Assembly (NCBI RefSeq): GCF_000264995.1
Contig: NW_006767443.1
Span: forward strand, 218,656 to 282,655
Direction of reading: 5' to 3'
Length of the DNA: 64,000 bases
Source of the DNA: Punctularia strigosozonata HHB-11173 SS5
Taxonomy: Eukaryota; Basidiomycota; Agaricomycetes; Corticiales; Punctulariaceae
The position numbers were made by a program, and so were the translations under genes. The notes under the pieces are model-generated. The model was not told where the DNA came from. It saw nothing but the letters and a program-made list of their open reading frames with translations, and searched no databases. This document shows positions 33,660 through 43,917 of this stretch, in pieces. Each line of letters starts with the position of its first letter. The first letter of the stretch is position 1.

Positions 33660-34075
33660 TAATAACGGTATCCTGTGCTTGTGGACACTGGGACACGGTA
33701 TATCAGCCCCATAGTCGTATTATCCCTCCAGCCGCTCTTCTTCTTTATGAGACTCGCATAAATGTACCTGACGGTTGAAAATTTTTGCAATCCAATCCGT
33801 ATACAACTCACTGACTGTGCACTGTGCGAGTGTCTACGAGAGCCGTGCTAAGTGTCATGTTCCGCGCACGAAATTTGCAGTGGGTCAGCGGAGGTTAGCG
33901 GCGTGCTCGGGGGTGTCTGAACATCGAAGCGGCGGAATGTTATTGTGCAGCTCTTTGCTTAATCACCGGCCGCGGTCTGGTAAGGAGAGCATGTATTTGT
34001 TGGAGATGCAATACCTGACGTACACGGGCCCGCATCGTACATAATCCCAAAATACAGCAACGTAGGTGCTGTACA
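33660..34075. other. Intergenic, 3' flanks
   Basis: This is a convergent gap between secreted protein B and the UCH gene. No gene was recognised. Confidence 0.4.
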
Positions 34076-35190
34076 TCAGGATGGGCACAGCGCAACCATA
34101 CTATCAAATACGTCGATAATGGTGAAGATGGAGTGCGCTCCTGCAACGACGTACCTGAACTGCATGCTAGATTCTCCGGAGAAGAAATTCTGTTGAACGA
34201 CTTTTGCCACATCCTATACATGCATAAGGGATTGTCTATTCCAGGTCAACAATGTGCGCCTTACTGCAAGAAGGTCGGAACATGGCCCACGATCCAAGGG
34301 TCCTTTCCGGTGGCCATCTAGCTCTATGAGACGCATCCCACCTTCCTTGCTTCCCTCCGGGTGCTGTAATTCCCTGGCTGCTTTTGCTGGGGCCTGCACA
34401 AAGCATATGAAGTGCAAATCGGTATCAAGATTAGAGGGAACGGCGGTTTGCCCGGTTGCAGCCGCCTCAGCATGGATGTTAGCAAAGAGAGGCGTTGTCT
34501 CTAGAAGCTTGGCTCGTTCATCCGGGGTCTTGTCGTGACATTGATCGATGAACTGCTGCAGAGGGGATTCCGGTGCGAAGTCAACATCCGACTACCGGTT
34601 CTGAGTGAGCAGCGATGTGGTATGGGAGGTTCGTTTACTAACGTTGGTCAACGCGTGTATCAGGCCTATAGTTCCGCATGCGTTTCCGATCTGTAACGTG
34701 GTTAATGAGCAGAGCGTCCTCTTGTAAGTTCCAAGAGGCTCACTGTCTGTCTGATCCATAGTATCGTAGGATCAACCTCAACGGAATTTTCGTTCGCGTC
34801 CTCCGCATCTCGCTTGGCGCGGTACGTATCAGTGTAAGGGAACAAGAGAAGAATGGCCTTGACAGGTTGCGGCACCATGGCCTATGGAGATATCATCAAA
34901 CTCCAGACGTACTGGAGACGCCAATGTATACAGACAAGAAGATCTTCATCCAGACCATAGATGTCTTCAAAATGGTACTGAGAGGTGAGCAGGCCAGCTT
35001 TCTCAGCCCACTTGAGCCGACGGAGTAGATATATCACTACTGGTGGGCAAATGCTGTTCGACGGGGCTCACAGAGTTCATGACCTATACAGAGATCTTTA
35101 TACCTGAGAAGCCATCAACGCTACTAGCTACGGCGCACATACATCCGGGTTACTTTCGAGAGGGATCCATCGAGAATCGGTGGACGACAT
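34076..35190 (-). CDS. Ubiquitin C-terminal hydrolase (UCH, peptidase C12)
   Basis: This is a cysteine protease that frees ubiquitin from small adducts, of the UCHL3/Yuh1 type. Eight exons give 243 residues (UCHL3 has 230): 35190-35143, 35083-35072, 35010-34936, 34881-34744, 34690-34643, 34591-34265, 34213-34155 and 34100-34076. The N-terminus is MSSTDSRWIPLESNPD. A 12-nt exon encodes VMNS. WAEKAGLLTSQYHFEDIYGL, VPQPVKAILLLFP and RQTIGNACGTIGLIHAL follow, with the oxyanion Gln90 and catalytic Cys96. DTDLHFICF gives His167 and LIELDGHRKGP gives Asp199. The C-terminus reads SSMQFSMVALCPS*. Every splice is GT..AG and in phase. It is divergent from SUR2 with 224 bases between starts. Confidence 0.93.
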
Positions 35191-35414
35191 GTTGATTGCT
35201 GTATGATAAGTACCGATGCAGGTGAGCAGAAACAGATCGGAAGGACCGTCAACCCGTAACTTACATTACAAGTGCCTCAGAGTCAGAGTCAGGTGGCGCA
35301 GTCTAAATGCCGAGGTGGGGATCTCACGTGCTCGAACCGATGGGATTGAAATTGGGTCGACGAACTTGTGGGCTGACTGGCTGTCCGCCAGCTCTTCGTT
35401 CTCCACTCGCCGCC
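35191..35414. promoter_or_regulatory. Shared UCH / SUR2 promoter
   Basis: These 224 bases lie between divergent start codons. No TATA box is evident. Confidence 0.5.
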
Positions 35415-36471
35415 ATGAACAACAGCCAGTGGAAATGGCAGAACAACAGGACGGCTCTCAGCGCCCACCCTATTTACTTCAAAAATCGCCCAGAACTGAT
35501 ACCTGGCATACCTGATCATGCACTCGTACTCGCCGTCCCTGTGATCGCGTACTGGGCATATTCTCTCTTCTTCCATGCGCTGGACATGTCGGGATGGAAA
35601 TGGTTAGACAAGTATCGTATACACGATTCGGCCGAAGTCAAGCTACGGAATCGCGCGACAAGGCTACAGGTCGTGCGAGCGGTCATCTTCCAGCAAGTGA
35701 TTCAAACAATCCTGGGTGTATGGTGGATGGATGGAGCAGAGGATGTCAGCACGGCCGACCATGCCATTCGCTTGCAGACGCTTGCTCCTACCGTTGAGCG
35801 TGTGCTGCGTTCGGCTGTCGGAAATGATCTGGCGCATTCCCTGATGGATCACAGCGGGGCCGATATCCTCTACGTTGTCTATTGGTGGGCGATCCCGATT
35901 GCACAATTTTTGTTTGCCATGTAAGCATGCTCAAAGTTCATGCCGCCGCGTTTTGACCTGTTCCGCAGGTTCATCATCGACACTTGGCAATACTTCCTTC
36001 ACCGTGCTATGCACGTCAACAAGTTCCTGTACAAGCATCTGCACTCGGTTCATCACCGACTCTACGTTCCATATGCATTTGGCGCACTGTATAACCACCC
36101 TCTCGAGGGGTTTCTTCTGGACTCACTGGGGGCCGCCATTGCCGAGGCACTGTCATGCATGACAACCCGACAGGCTATGCTTCTATTTGGCTTCTCTACA
36201 CTGAAGACGGTCGATGATCACTGTGGTTACCGCCTGCCTTTCGACCCCTTACAATGGATCAGCACCAATGATGCCGACTATCATGATATCCACCACCAAG
36301 TACGTCTCGGTTTCACAGCATCAGAAGATCCTAACCTGGCTCTTGTAGATCATCGGTATCAAGTCAAACTTCTCTCAACCCTTCTTCGTGCACTGGGATG
36401 TGATACTCGGCACACGGATGACACGCGAAGACATCACCCTTCGTCGTCAAAAGGCTCTGAAACACGATTGA
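35415..36471 (+). CDS. SUR2: Sphingolipid C4-hydroxylase
   Basis: Sur2 is a di-iron ER membrane enzyme that hydroxylates C4 of the sphingoid base, making phytosphingosine. Three exons (35415-35920, 35969-36299, 36349-36471) give 319 residues. The N-terminal half has membrane segments (ALVLAVPVIAYWAYSLFF) and the Sur2-type DKYRIHDSAEV. The three histidine boxes are HRAMH (180-184), HSVHH (194-198) and HDIHH (274-278). PYAFGALYNHPLEGFLLDSL lies between them. The third exon encodes IIGIKSNFSQPFFVHWDVIL and ends KALKHD*. All fit the fatty-acid hydroxylase superfamily and specifically the Sur2 branch. Confidence 0.93.
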
Positions 36472-36816
36472 TATCTTTCATTCCTTCAACCATACCTATT
36501 ATGTTTACATTGCGATCTGTTACTTGTTCCGGGATCAGGCGCTCGTTTCTCTTTGCATATTGGCCATATGCAATATCACTATAGCATACGTTGACTTCCT
36601 AGGCATGTAATTAATATACTATAGCTTGTTTACTGCCTTGACTTGACCACTCCTATGCGCGCGGGGGAACACGCTCGACGAGCATGAGTATTAAGTATGC
36701 ATCCTAAGATTTGTTTGCTTATCCCTGCCTGGAGTTACCCCGCACGGTCACGTGAAATGTCTACATCTTGCCGACGCCGTCCATCCTCTCACCTATCACC
36801 TAGACCGACTGATGCG
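36472..36816. other. SUR2-MSC2 intergenic
   Basis: These 345 bases hold the SUR2 3' flank and the MSC2 promoter side. AT-rich near 36610. No gene was recognised. Confidence 0.4.
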
Positions 36817-39800
36817 ATGACTACCCAGGACCTAAGGACACGGACGAAGATATCCCTCCATCCGGCCGCGGTCCTTTCATCTTCGTATGCCCATTGAGCG
36901 CAAGCGTCATGTATAACCCCGCTCAGTCGCACTTTCAAGGGTGTTCCGTCAACTATTGCCTCAACTGCTGGCATGCAATGCCTTCCTCGTGGTTTCCCTG
37001 TATGCGGGGAAGGAGTGGCTCCTTGAATACGAAGTCGGCGTGTTCTGGGTCCTCATGAGGGTCTTGGCGTGTGGTGGATTATCGGCGCTGGTGTATCAGG
37101 TGCTGAGTGGGAATTTGAGCCCGAAGAGGCCAGTTGAGGTGCGAGCCATGCAACATGAAAATCAAGCACCGCTTACATGTTAGTCGTTAGTGGTCAGTGG
37201 TTGGTCTGGCGTCCCTTTCCCTGCTGGTGCAACAAGCCTGCTTGTTGACCGCCTTGCTAAGGACATCACCTCTCCGGTGAGACACTGCCCAACACGATGG
37301 TGAACGAGTTACTTAATGGTGTGACATCATAGTGTTCTCGTATTCTCTTATTTTGCCTCGTCGTGGCCTAAAACGTTGCTAAACACGAGTTCGGTGCGCT
37401 TGGCTTGCCTCATACCGAACCCACAGCTAAATCCTTACGATGTAGTCCCGACGGTCACTCGCTGTTGGCCTTGCCTTGACTTTGGCCTTGGCTTCGGAAG
37501 CCAAATACTCTCTTACAAATATCGACAGAGCTATCATACCGTACGGCGCACTTTGCTTGCATGGATTAGCGACCATGGCCCTGGAGCATACTCACGGCAC
37601 TCTCATGCTCAACCTTGACTATGCGACCACTGTATCCCTCACAACCCTTGGTGCATCTGTGGTTGGGCTTCCAATGTACGTGGTTCGCAAAGTGCTCGTA
37701 AGCCAATCGTCCGAAACACGAATTGCTTCACATACTGACGTTATATACAGCATAATCCAGCTCCGTCACCGATTCTCCCACTAAAGTCCCTCTCCGTTAT
37801 ACCGCTGTTAGCCGGATCCTTCCTTCTGCTCAAGCCAAAGTTGGCGCATTCAATGTCTTCGCTGACATCTCCCCGTCAACCCTACTTGATGGCTTACTTC
37901 TCTGTTGTGTTCTTCGCGATTATCACGGGAACACTACTGTTTCTCCAACCTCCTGGTCCGATGGATTTCCTGGTTGCAGCTGTGCTCGGCTATGGTACGT
38001 CCTCTTTTCTATTCCTCATCCATCGCCCCTATAAACCGATCACATTCAGGACTTTATCCCGAGGGAAGTCGAGTGGCGCAGGCGGTACCCCAAACACCTA
38101 CCGCTAGGATTATCAGAGCCTATCTGAAAACCATCCTTGCCAACTCGGAATCGCGGAAGATCTTCTACTTCCTCATGTTGAACATGTGCTACATGCTCGT
38201 TCAAATGCTGTATGGGGTTTGGACAAATAGCTTGGGTCTCATATCGGACGGTACGCTTGGCCCTTTACCACACTATCAGGAGCACTTGGTTGCTCACGGA
38301 GCACTCCCCGCAGCCATTCACATGGCGTTTGACTGTATGGCGATTGCGGTCGGTCTTATGGCATCGGTGATGGCCACCTGGCCTCCGAATGAACGCTTTA
38401 CCTATGGGTGAGCCACACATCCCATTTCTCCGCGCGTGAACTCATATCAACTCAGGTACGGCCGGATTGAGACGCTCTCCGGATTTGCAAACGGCATTTT
38501 CCTTATCCTCATCTCAATATTTATTGTCTTCGAAGCCATTGAACGTTTGTGGGTGTTTAACTTTGACATTCGTCCTCGACAGTGGACCCGCCATTCTCAT
38601 TTTTGCTCCAGACTAGAACCTCCGGAAATGAACACCAGCCAACTTCTTCTTGTCAGCTCTCTAGGGCTAGGTGTCAATCTATTCGGCATGTTCGCCATGG
38701 GTGGTCATCACCATGGTCATTCTCACTCCCATGGGCATAGTCATGGCAGTTCGTCTGGGCATGCACACAGCAGCCCTTCCGAAAGCGTTGAATATCACAA
38801 CACAGGCCATGCTCATTCTCATGCGCACGACGAGGGGCACGACCATGCTCATGACCATAAACCTGGTGCGGCTATATCATGAAGCTGCTTTCTATGTTGC
38901 TCATTTCATGATAGAATCGCCGGTGATATCTAGCAGCCTTCACGATGGCAGACTTAACCTCCAGGGAGCCCGTGAACATGATCATTCAGACTCGCACTCT
39001 CAGGAACATTCGCATTGGCATTCACATTCACAACCGCATTCTCAGGAACACTCACACTCCCACTCGCAAGTTGGCGATGAGCATGTCCATGCTCATTCGC
39101 CTCCGGGGAGTACGGAAAGAAACACACCGAGGTCGTTGCATGCCGCAGCCCACCACAAACGTCGCTCCTTCCCGGGACCTGCGCTGCTTATTGACGGCGG
39201 ATCGGAAGGCAAACCTTTGTCCGCTACGCATCTTTCCCCAGCCGTCGCCAAGAGCTTATCCTCGGCGACTGTCGTGTCGCCCATAACGCCGAGTTATCAC
39301 TTTGGGCACGATGAACACTATGATACCCACCATCACGACGAGCACGTCCCTAATCTGCATGACCACTCTCATGTCCATGATCGCCATGAAGGTCATAGCC
39401 ATAACATGCGGGGTGTGTTTCTCCACGTCATGGCGGTACGTTCATTCCCATGTCTTATTCAGTTGAGTTCCCTAGCACTGACCACACCTCCTTGCAGGAT
39501 ACGCTCGGCTCTGTAGGCGTCATCATATCCACCCTGCTCATCCAATACTATGGATGGACCGGTTTCGACCCAATAGCCTCCCTGTTCATTGCAGTGATGA
39601 TTGCTGCGAGCGTTATACCGCTCGTCATCGATACCGGCAAAATCCTATGTCTCGACGTCGGTGACCGTGAGAGCGACATTCAGCACGCGCTTGAAGAGGT
39701 ATGTTGAACCGACAGAGCGATCCTTGCGCGGTATCTAATACCTCCCTTGGACAGCTTTCCTCCGTGCATGGCCTGCAATCGTACAGCAGCGTGCGATTCT

Positions 39801-40018
39801 GGCCGAAGGATGCCTCGAGCTTGATCGGCTCGATCCATGTGCAGCTGTCCCCTTCAGCATCAAACCACGATCCTACCGGCCCTCATTCGAGCACCACGAC
39901 CTCATATGCTAGCGTGGACCGCGTAGTGGAGAAGGTCGATATGTTACTTCGCAAGCGGATATCGGGGCTGGAAGAGCTGTCCATCCAGGTGGAAGGGCAC
40001 CAACGTGTATCTAGGTAG
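36817..40018 (+). CDS. MSC2: ER zinc transporter MSC2 (CDF family, ZnT5-like)
   Basis: This is a cation diffusion facilitator that moves zinc into the ER or early secretory pathway. The most likely start is 36817 (MTTQDLRTRTKI), spliced at 36884/36940 in phase to SVFRQLLPQLLACNAFLVV. The exon pattern between 37180 and 37335 is unresolved, but VFSYFASSWPKTLLNTSS and VGLALTLALASEAKYSL belong to it. The CDF core holds GVWTNSLGLISD spliced to AIHMAFDCMAIAVGL, then YGRIETLSGFANGIFLILIS. A very long His-rich loop follows (38700-38870 and 38975-39415, for example GHHHGHSHSHGHSH). HVMADTLGSVGVIISTLLIQ carries the second HxxxD metal site. The C-terminal domain ends HQRVSR*. About ten exons. Confidence 0.88.
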
Positions 40019-40150
40019 CGACCATAGAACTAGTAATCAGCGTCCTGTATGCCATTGGATGCATTATCGGCAGTAGATACAATATAATTCATAGTAGCTC
40101 CACATGCATGCTCGATGTCGAACGTTCAACATTGAACTGTCCTTTCCAAT

Positions 40151-41694
40151 TCACACTTGTGCCATCTTGGAGCGCTCTTCCTCTACGGCGGCAAGACCAT
40201 CTGCGCCTTCTTTGAACTCGAACATAGGTAAATCCAAGAACAGCGCCTGCTTCATTAATCTCGGCAATATTCGGTACATCGTAGGAGGGACTGCGTCAAC
40301 AATTCGCATCATTAGACAGAATACTTTAGGGAGGGCATGGAGAGGCGGAAGGCGTACACGGAACGAGTATCGAGGTCTTCTTGAGGTAATTCTTGTAATG
40401 CTCCCATGCATGCGGTGAGCTGGCCCTCGGACCGTACGACATCAGGTAGAATCGCCTTGCTTGAGGTTTTTCGGCGGTGGGAACTCCTGATGCGAACATC
40501 AGCAAGCTACAAGAGCAGCCAGCGTGTAAGCAGATGAGCGCGCCGAGATGTGACGCAGAGAGGACGCACATGAATGTGAAAGCCGGCGATACGACGCTGC
40601 CATACTGTGCTGCCCGTGCCGACGCGGGCAGACTGCCGTTCGTGGTAGGTGATAGACACAGGATCCAGATGCCCCACCAGCACATCATCCTGGCGGTCGA
40701 CAGAGTGATGTCAGCGACATGTTCGACGACATAGCGTCATATGACGACTCTGCAACATCAACACTCACTCTCCAAAGTAGGGCGGGTGCCTGCTCCATCG
40801 CCACAAACCGAGCTACATGTTATGACATCGCAGTCAATATAAGTCAGGAGAGCAACCATGGAAATACACTTCATACCGTGAACGCGCGATCTTTCGGCCA
40901 CCCCTTATTCTTGCCATAGAACTGTACGTGTCGATTGAGATCATACCATCCAGTAGGAGGGCTCCGTATTTCGGTACCTTTTGCGCGTCGGCGACAGTTT
41001 CGATGACCCATCCAAGCGCCCAGAGGACAATGCCGGCAATATCTCGTGAGGTTCCGAATGCCGGATTGGAACCGCCCAAGGCCGGGTCGGACACCGCTGG
41101 CGAGTTGAGGATGATCAATGGAAGGGACACCGTCCAGACCCAAACGATTTGCCCGACCCAGAACCCTGCGAGCAAACCTCGTATCAGACCGGTTTCCTGT
41201 GTTTGATAGTCGCATGGGGGAGCTCTGGTATGAAGGGGACATACCCAAAAACTTCAAGAAATGCGAGCGGATGTCGTCAAACCGAGTATCGCTTCCCATC
41301 TTCAGGACCCGGAAGAGCAGGAAACCTGATGTTATCGGAATCAGGTCCAATTCACGATGTTTCCACGTAAGAATGGGGCACGAGCCTGAAAGTCGAGACG
41401 CCCATAACATGACGAGCACACTCGCGACGATGTTACGCGCATAGAACGTGTTTTCGAGGAGTAGAGTCAACAGCGCTATAAAAATTTCGTCCAAATAAAT
41501 CTCAGAACCATTAGGCCAGATTCAAGACAAGTCCAGCCAGCACCTAGGATGAAGAAGTTTGAACCGCCCGTGAAGTCGGTGATCTTGTCGAACTGGAACG
41601 TCCAAGCTATGACAAATCCAGAGAGCTGATAGCCAACCGTGACCAGCAGGGTGATAGCGAGATAGTAATTGTCCAAGACGTGGACCGGAGACAT
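40151..41694 (-). CDS. DUF1295 membrane protein (steroid reductase-like fold)
   Basis: This is a multi-pass membrane protein of the DUF1295 / 3-oxo-5-alpha-steroid reductase-like superfamily; substrate unknown. From 41694 it reads MSPVHVLDNYYLAITLLVTV, with FQFDKITDFTGGSNFF after it. Later exons give RNIVASVLVMLWASRLSGF and LLFRVLKMGSDTRFDDIRSH, then LGFWVGQIVWVWTVSLPLII and ETVADAQK. Two small exons supply FYGKNKGWPKDRAF and LGLWRWSRHPPYFGE, the diagnostic RHPxYFGE motif, followed by MMCWWGIWILCLSP. The C-terminal extension (LMKQALFLDLPMFEFKEGAD) ends KMAQV*. Many short exons (about ten) with GT..AG borders fit. It is tail-to-tail with MSC2, 132 bases apart. Confidence 0.8.
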
Positions 41695-42174
41695 GTTTCC
41701 AAGTCGACCGGCAGCTTGAGCCTGCCTGCGAAATCACCGGCGGTTATTGGTTGGACGAAGACAGAGGAGCGATGACCAGCATGCACCACAGAACGGAGGA
41801 GAGACGAGATCCTGAGACCGTCGCGGTCGTAATGTTGAGACCGCCATAGCATCAGATCGGCGGCAGCGACGAACTCTGCAACTGCGAATAACACAGCGTG
41901 ACGGTGTAGCACGCCGTGACCGTCGGACATGTCAGCGTGTGACGCGTCGTCGATTGAAGTTACCGTCAGATGATATCAGTCTGCGCACACAAAAGTACCA
42001 GCCGAAGCCAATGCAAGGGAAAAGTTGGTCGTTTGGTATGTCGTTACATGAATGGTCGTAAGCTACCACGAATATTGGGAAATCCTGACAAAAAAAAAAC
42101 ACGTCCGGGGTGACGGACAATAACGCATTATAATGGGTACAGCATGACTGCGCACTCGAGCAAGCAGGTCATTT
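41695..42174. other. Intergenic, no gene recognised
   Basis: This holds the DUF1295 gene promoter and the 3' flank of the first transporter. An A-run of 10 lies near 42090. Confidence 0.4.
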
Positions 42175-43917
42175 TTATACGTGCTCGACCGCTTCCTTCT
42201 CGCTGAGCTTGTGGTCGCCACCCGCGAAGGTGTCGTGCGGCACCCAGCCGGCGGACGTGCGCGGGGTGGTCTCCTCCAGCATGCGGTCGACCTGCTCGAG
42301 CGAGAGACCCTTCGTCTCCGGCACCATGAAGTACGCGAAGATCAAGCAGAGCGTGCAGCACGAGCCCCAGACGAAGAACACCTTCTGCTGGAGGTCACCC
42401 TTGTCGGGGTCAACCATGTAGGGCGTCACGAAGGCGAGGACGAAGTTCCATAGCCAGTTCGATGCGGTGGAGAGCGCGACACCCTTGGCACGGATGGGCA
42501 GAGGGAAGATTTCACCGATGACGACCTGGTATGGGAAAACCCGGATTGATCAACTTTCAAAAATGACTATCACGTTCGTTGAAAGACGTACCCATGCTGC
42601 GGGGCCCCATGTGGTGGCGAAGCCGAAGATGTAGATGCAGGTGAAGACGATCAAGCAAGTGCCGGCAGCCGACGAGTTGGGGAGGGCAGTGCCGACGCCG
42701 CCGACGATAAACTCGCACACAAGCATGAGCGAAGCACCTGAGGATAGGGACGTGAGTAAACGTGGGGTGAACATGAGGAAGATGACGTGCTTACCCCAGA
42801 TGAGAAGCTTGCGACGGCCGAAGCGCTCAATGGCCCACCAGGAAAGCGGGGTCGAACCGACGTTGACGACATCAGTCGCGATGGAGATCAGGAAAGGATC
42901 CTTGATACCAGACTGCTGGAAGAAGGTCGTCGAGTAGTAGAAGATGAAGCTGTGCGGCCGCGTAAGTGAAACGGTCGGCAAAAATTCGGATAAAAATGCG
43001 TACTTGACACCGGTAAGCTGCTGGAACATCTGCAAGCCAGTGCCGACGAGGACACGGAAAAGGTTGCCAGACGGGCGGAGACCACCCTTGAAACAGTCCA
43101 GCCAAGTAGCCGTGGCGATGGTCATCTCGTACTCGTAGTTGGCGACGATCTCCGCGAGCTCAGCCTGGATGTACTCCGACGACTCGGGCTGACCACGAAC
43201 GCGGGAAAGCGCCTTGGCCGCGCGGTCGTTGCGGCCCTTCTTCACGTAGAAACGCGGGCTTTCGGGAAGGATGATCAATCCGATGGCGAGGATGAGCGCC
43301 CAGAGGAACTGGATGGCGATGGGGATCCGGTACGCGCCCGAGTTCTTGCGGTCCTTTGTCGCTTGCGCGACGCAACCTGCGAGAAGGATACCAACGGTGA
43401 TCGCGAACTGGTAGCCAGACACGATGGCACCACGAATCTTCTTGGGCGCGATTTCCGAGACGTAGAGGATGACCGTGGCGGAGATGAGACCGACGCCGAG
43501 GCCGGCGACGACACGACCGCCGATGAGGACGTTGATGGATTGGGACGCGACCTGGATTATAACACCGGCGCAGAAGATGGCGCAAGCGAGGATGATGGTG
43601 AAACGACGACCGATACGGTCGGCGAGATCACCAGCGACGAGAGCACCAACGAAGGTGCCCGCGGAGAGGATGGAGGTGGTGAGCGACTTTTGCCAGGTGG
43701 CGATGTCGATGGGATCGTCGGAGTGGCCGGTAGGACGTCCGAACTGGTTTTTCCAGATATCCATGCCGTAGATACCGTTGATGTAACCGGAGTCATAGCC
43801 GAAGAGGATACCGCCGAAAGAGGCGAACACGCAGGTGAAGTAGGCGGCGAAGGTGACGGGGGCCTCGATGCGGTCGACGTAACCGCCGTAGGAGACTGGT
43901 GCGGCTCCGCCAGGCAT
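42175..43917 (-). CDS. MFS hexose-type sugar transporter 1
   Basis: This is a plasma-membrane sugar porter of the fungal hexose transporter type with 12 membrane helices. It starts MPGGAAPVSYGGYVDRIEAP and enters helix 1 with FASFGGILFGYDSGYINGI. The A-loop motif is GDLADRIGRRF. GRVVAGLGVGLISATVILYV and PESPRFYVKKGRNDRAAKAL follow. QQLTGV is spliced to NFIFYYSTTFFQQSGIKDPF, then ERFGRRKLLIWG and GFATTWGPAAW. The last exon gives ETKGLSLEQVDRMLEE and ends EAVEHV*. There are four introns. Preferred sugar and kinetics cannot be read. A TATATAA box lies about 140 bases upstream. It is divergent from transporter 2 across 4.4 kb. Confidence 0.9.

Noticed and set aside
35270-35350. tRNA-like stretch (TGGCGCAGTCTAAATG with CTCGAACC nearby)
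   Set aside because: The TGGCGCAG word resembles an A box on the plus strand, but the T-loop-like word reads correctly only on the minus strand, and no cloverleaf stems pair. It lies in the UCH/SUR2 promoter.
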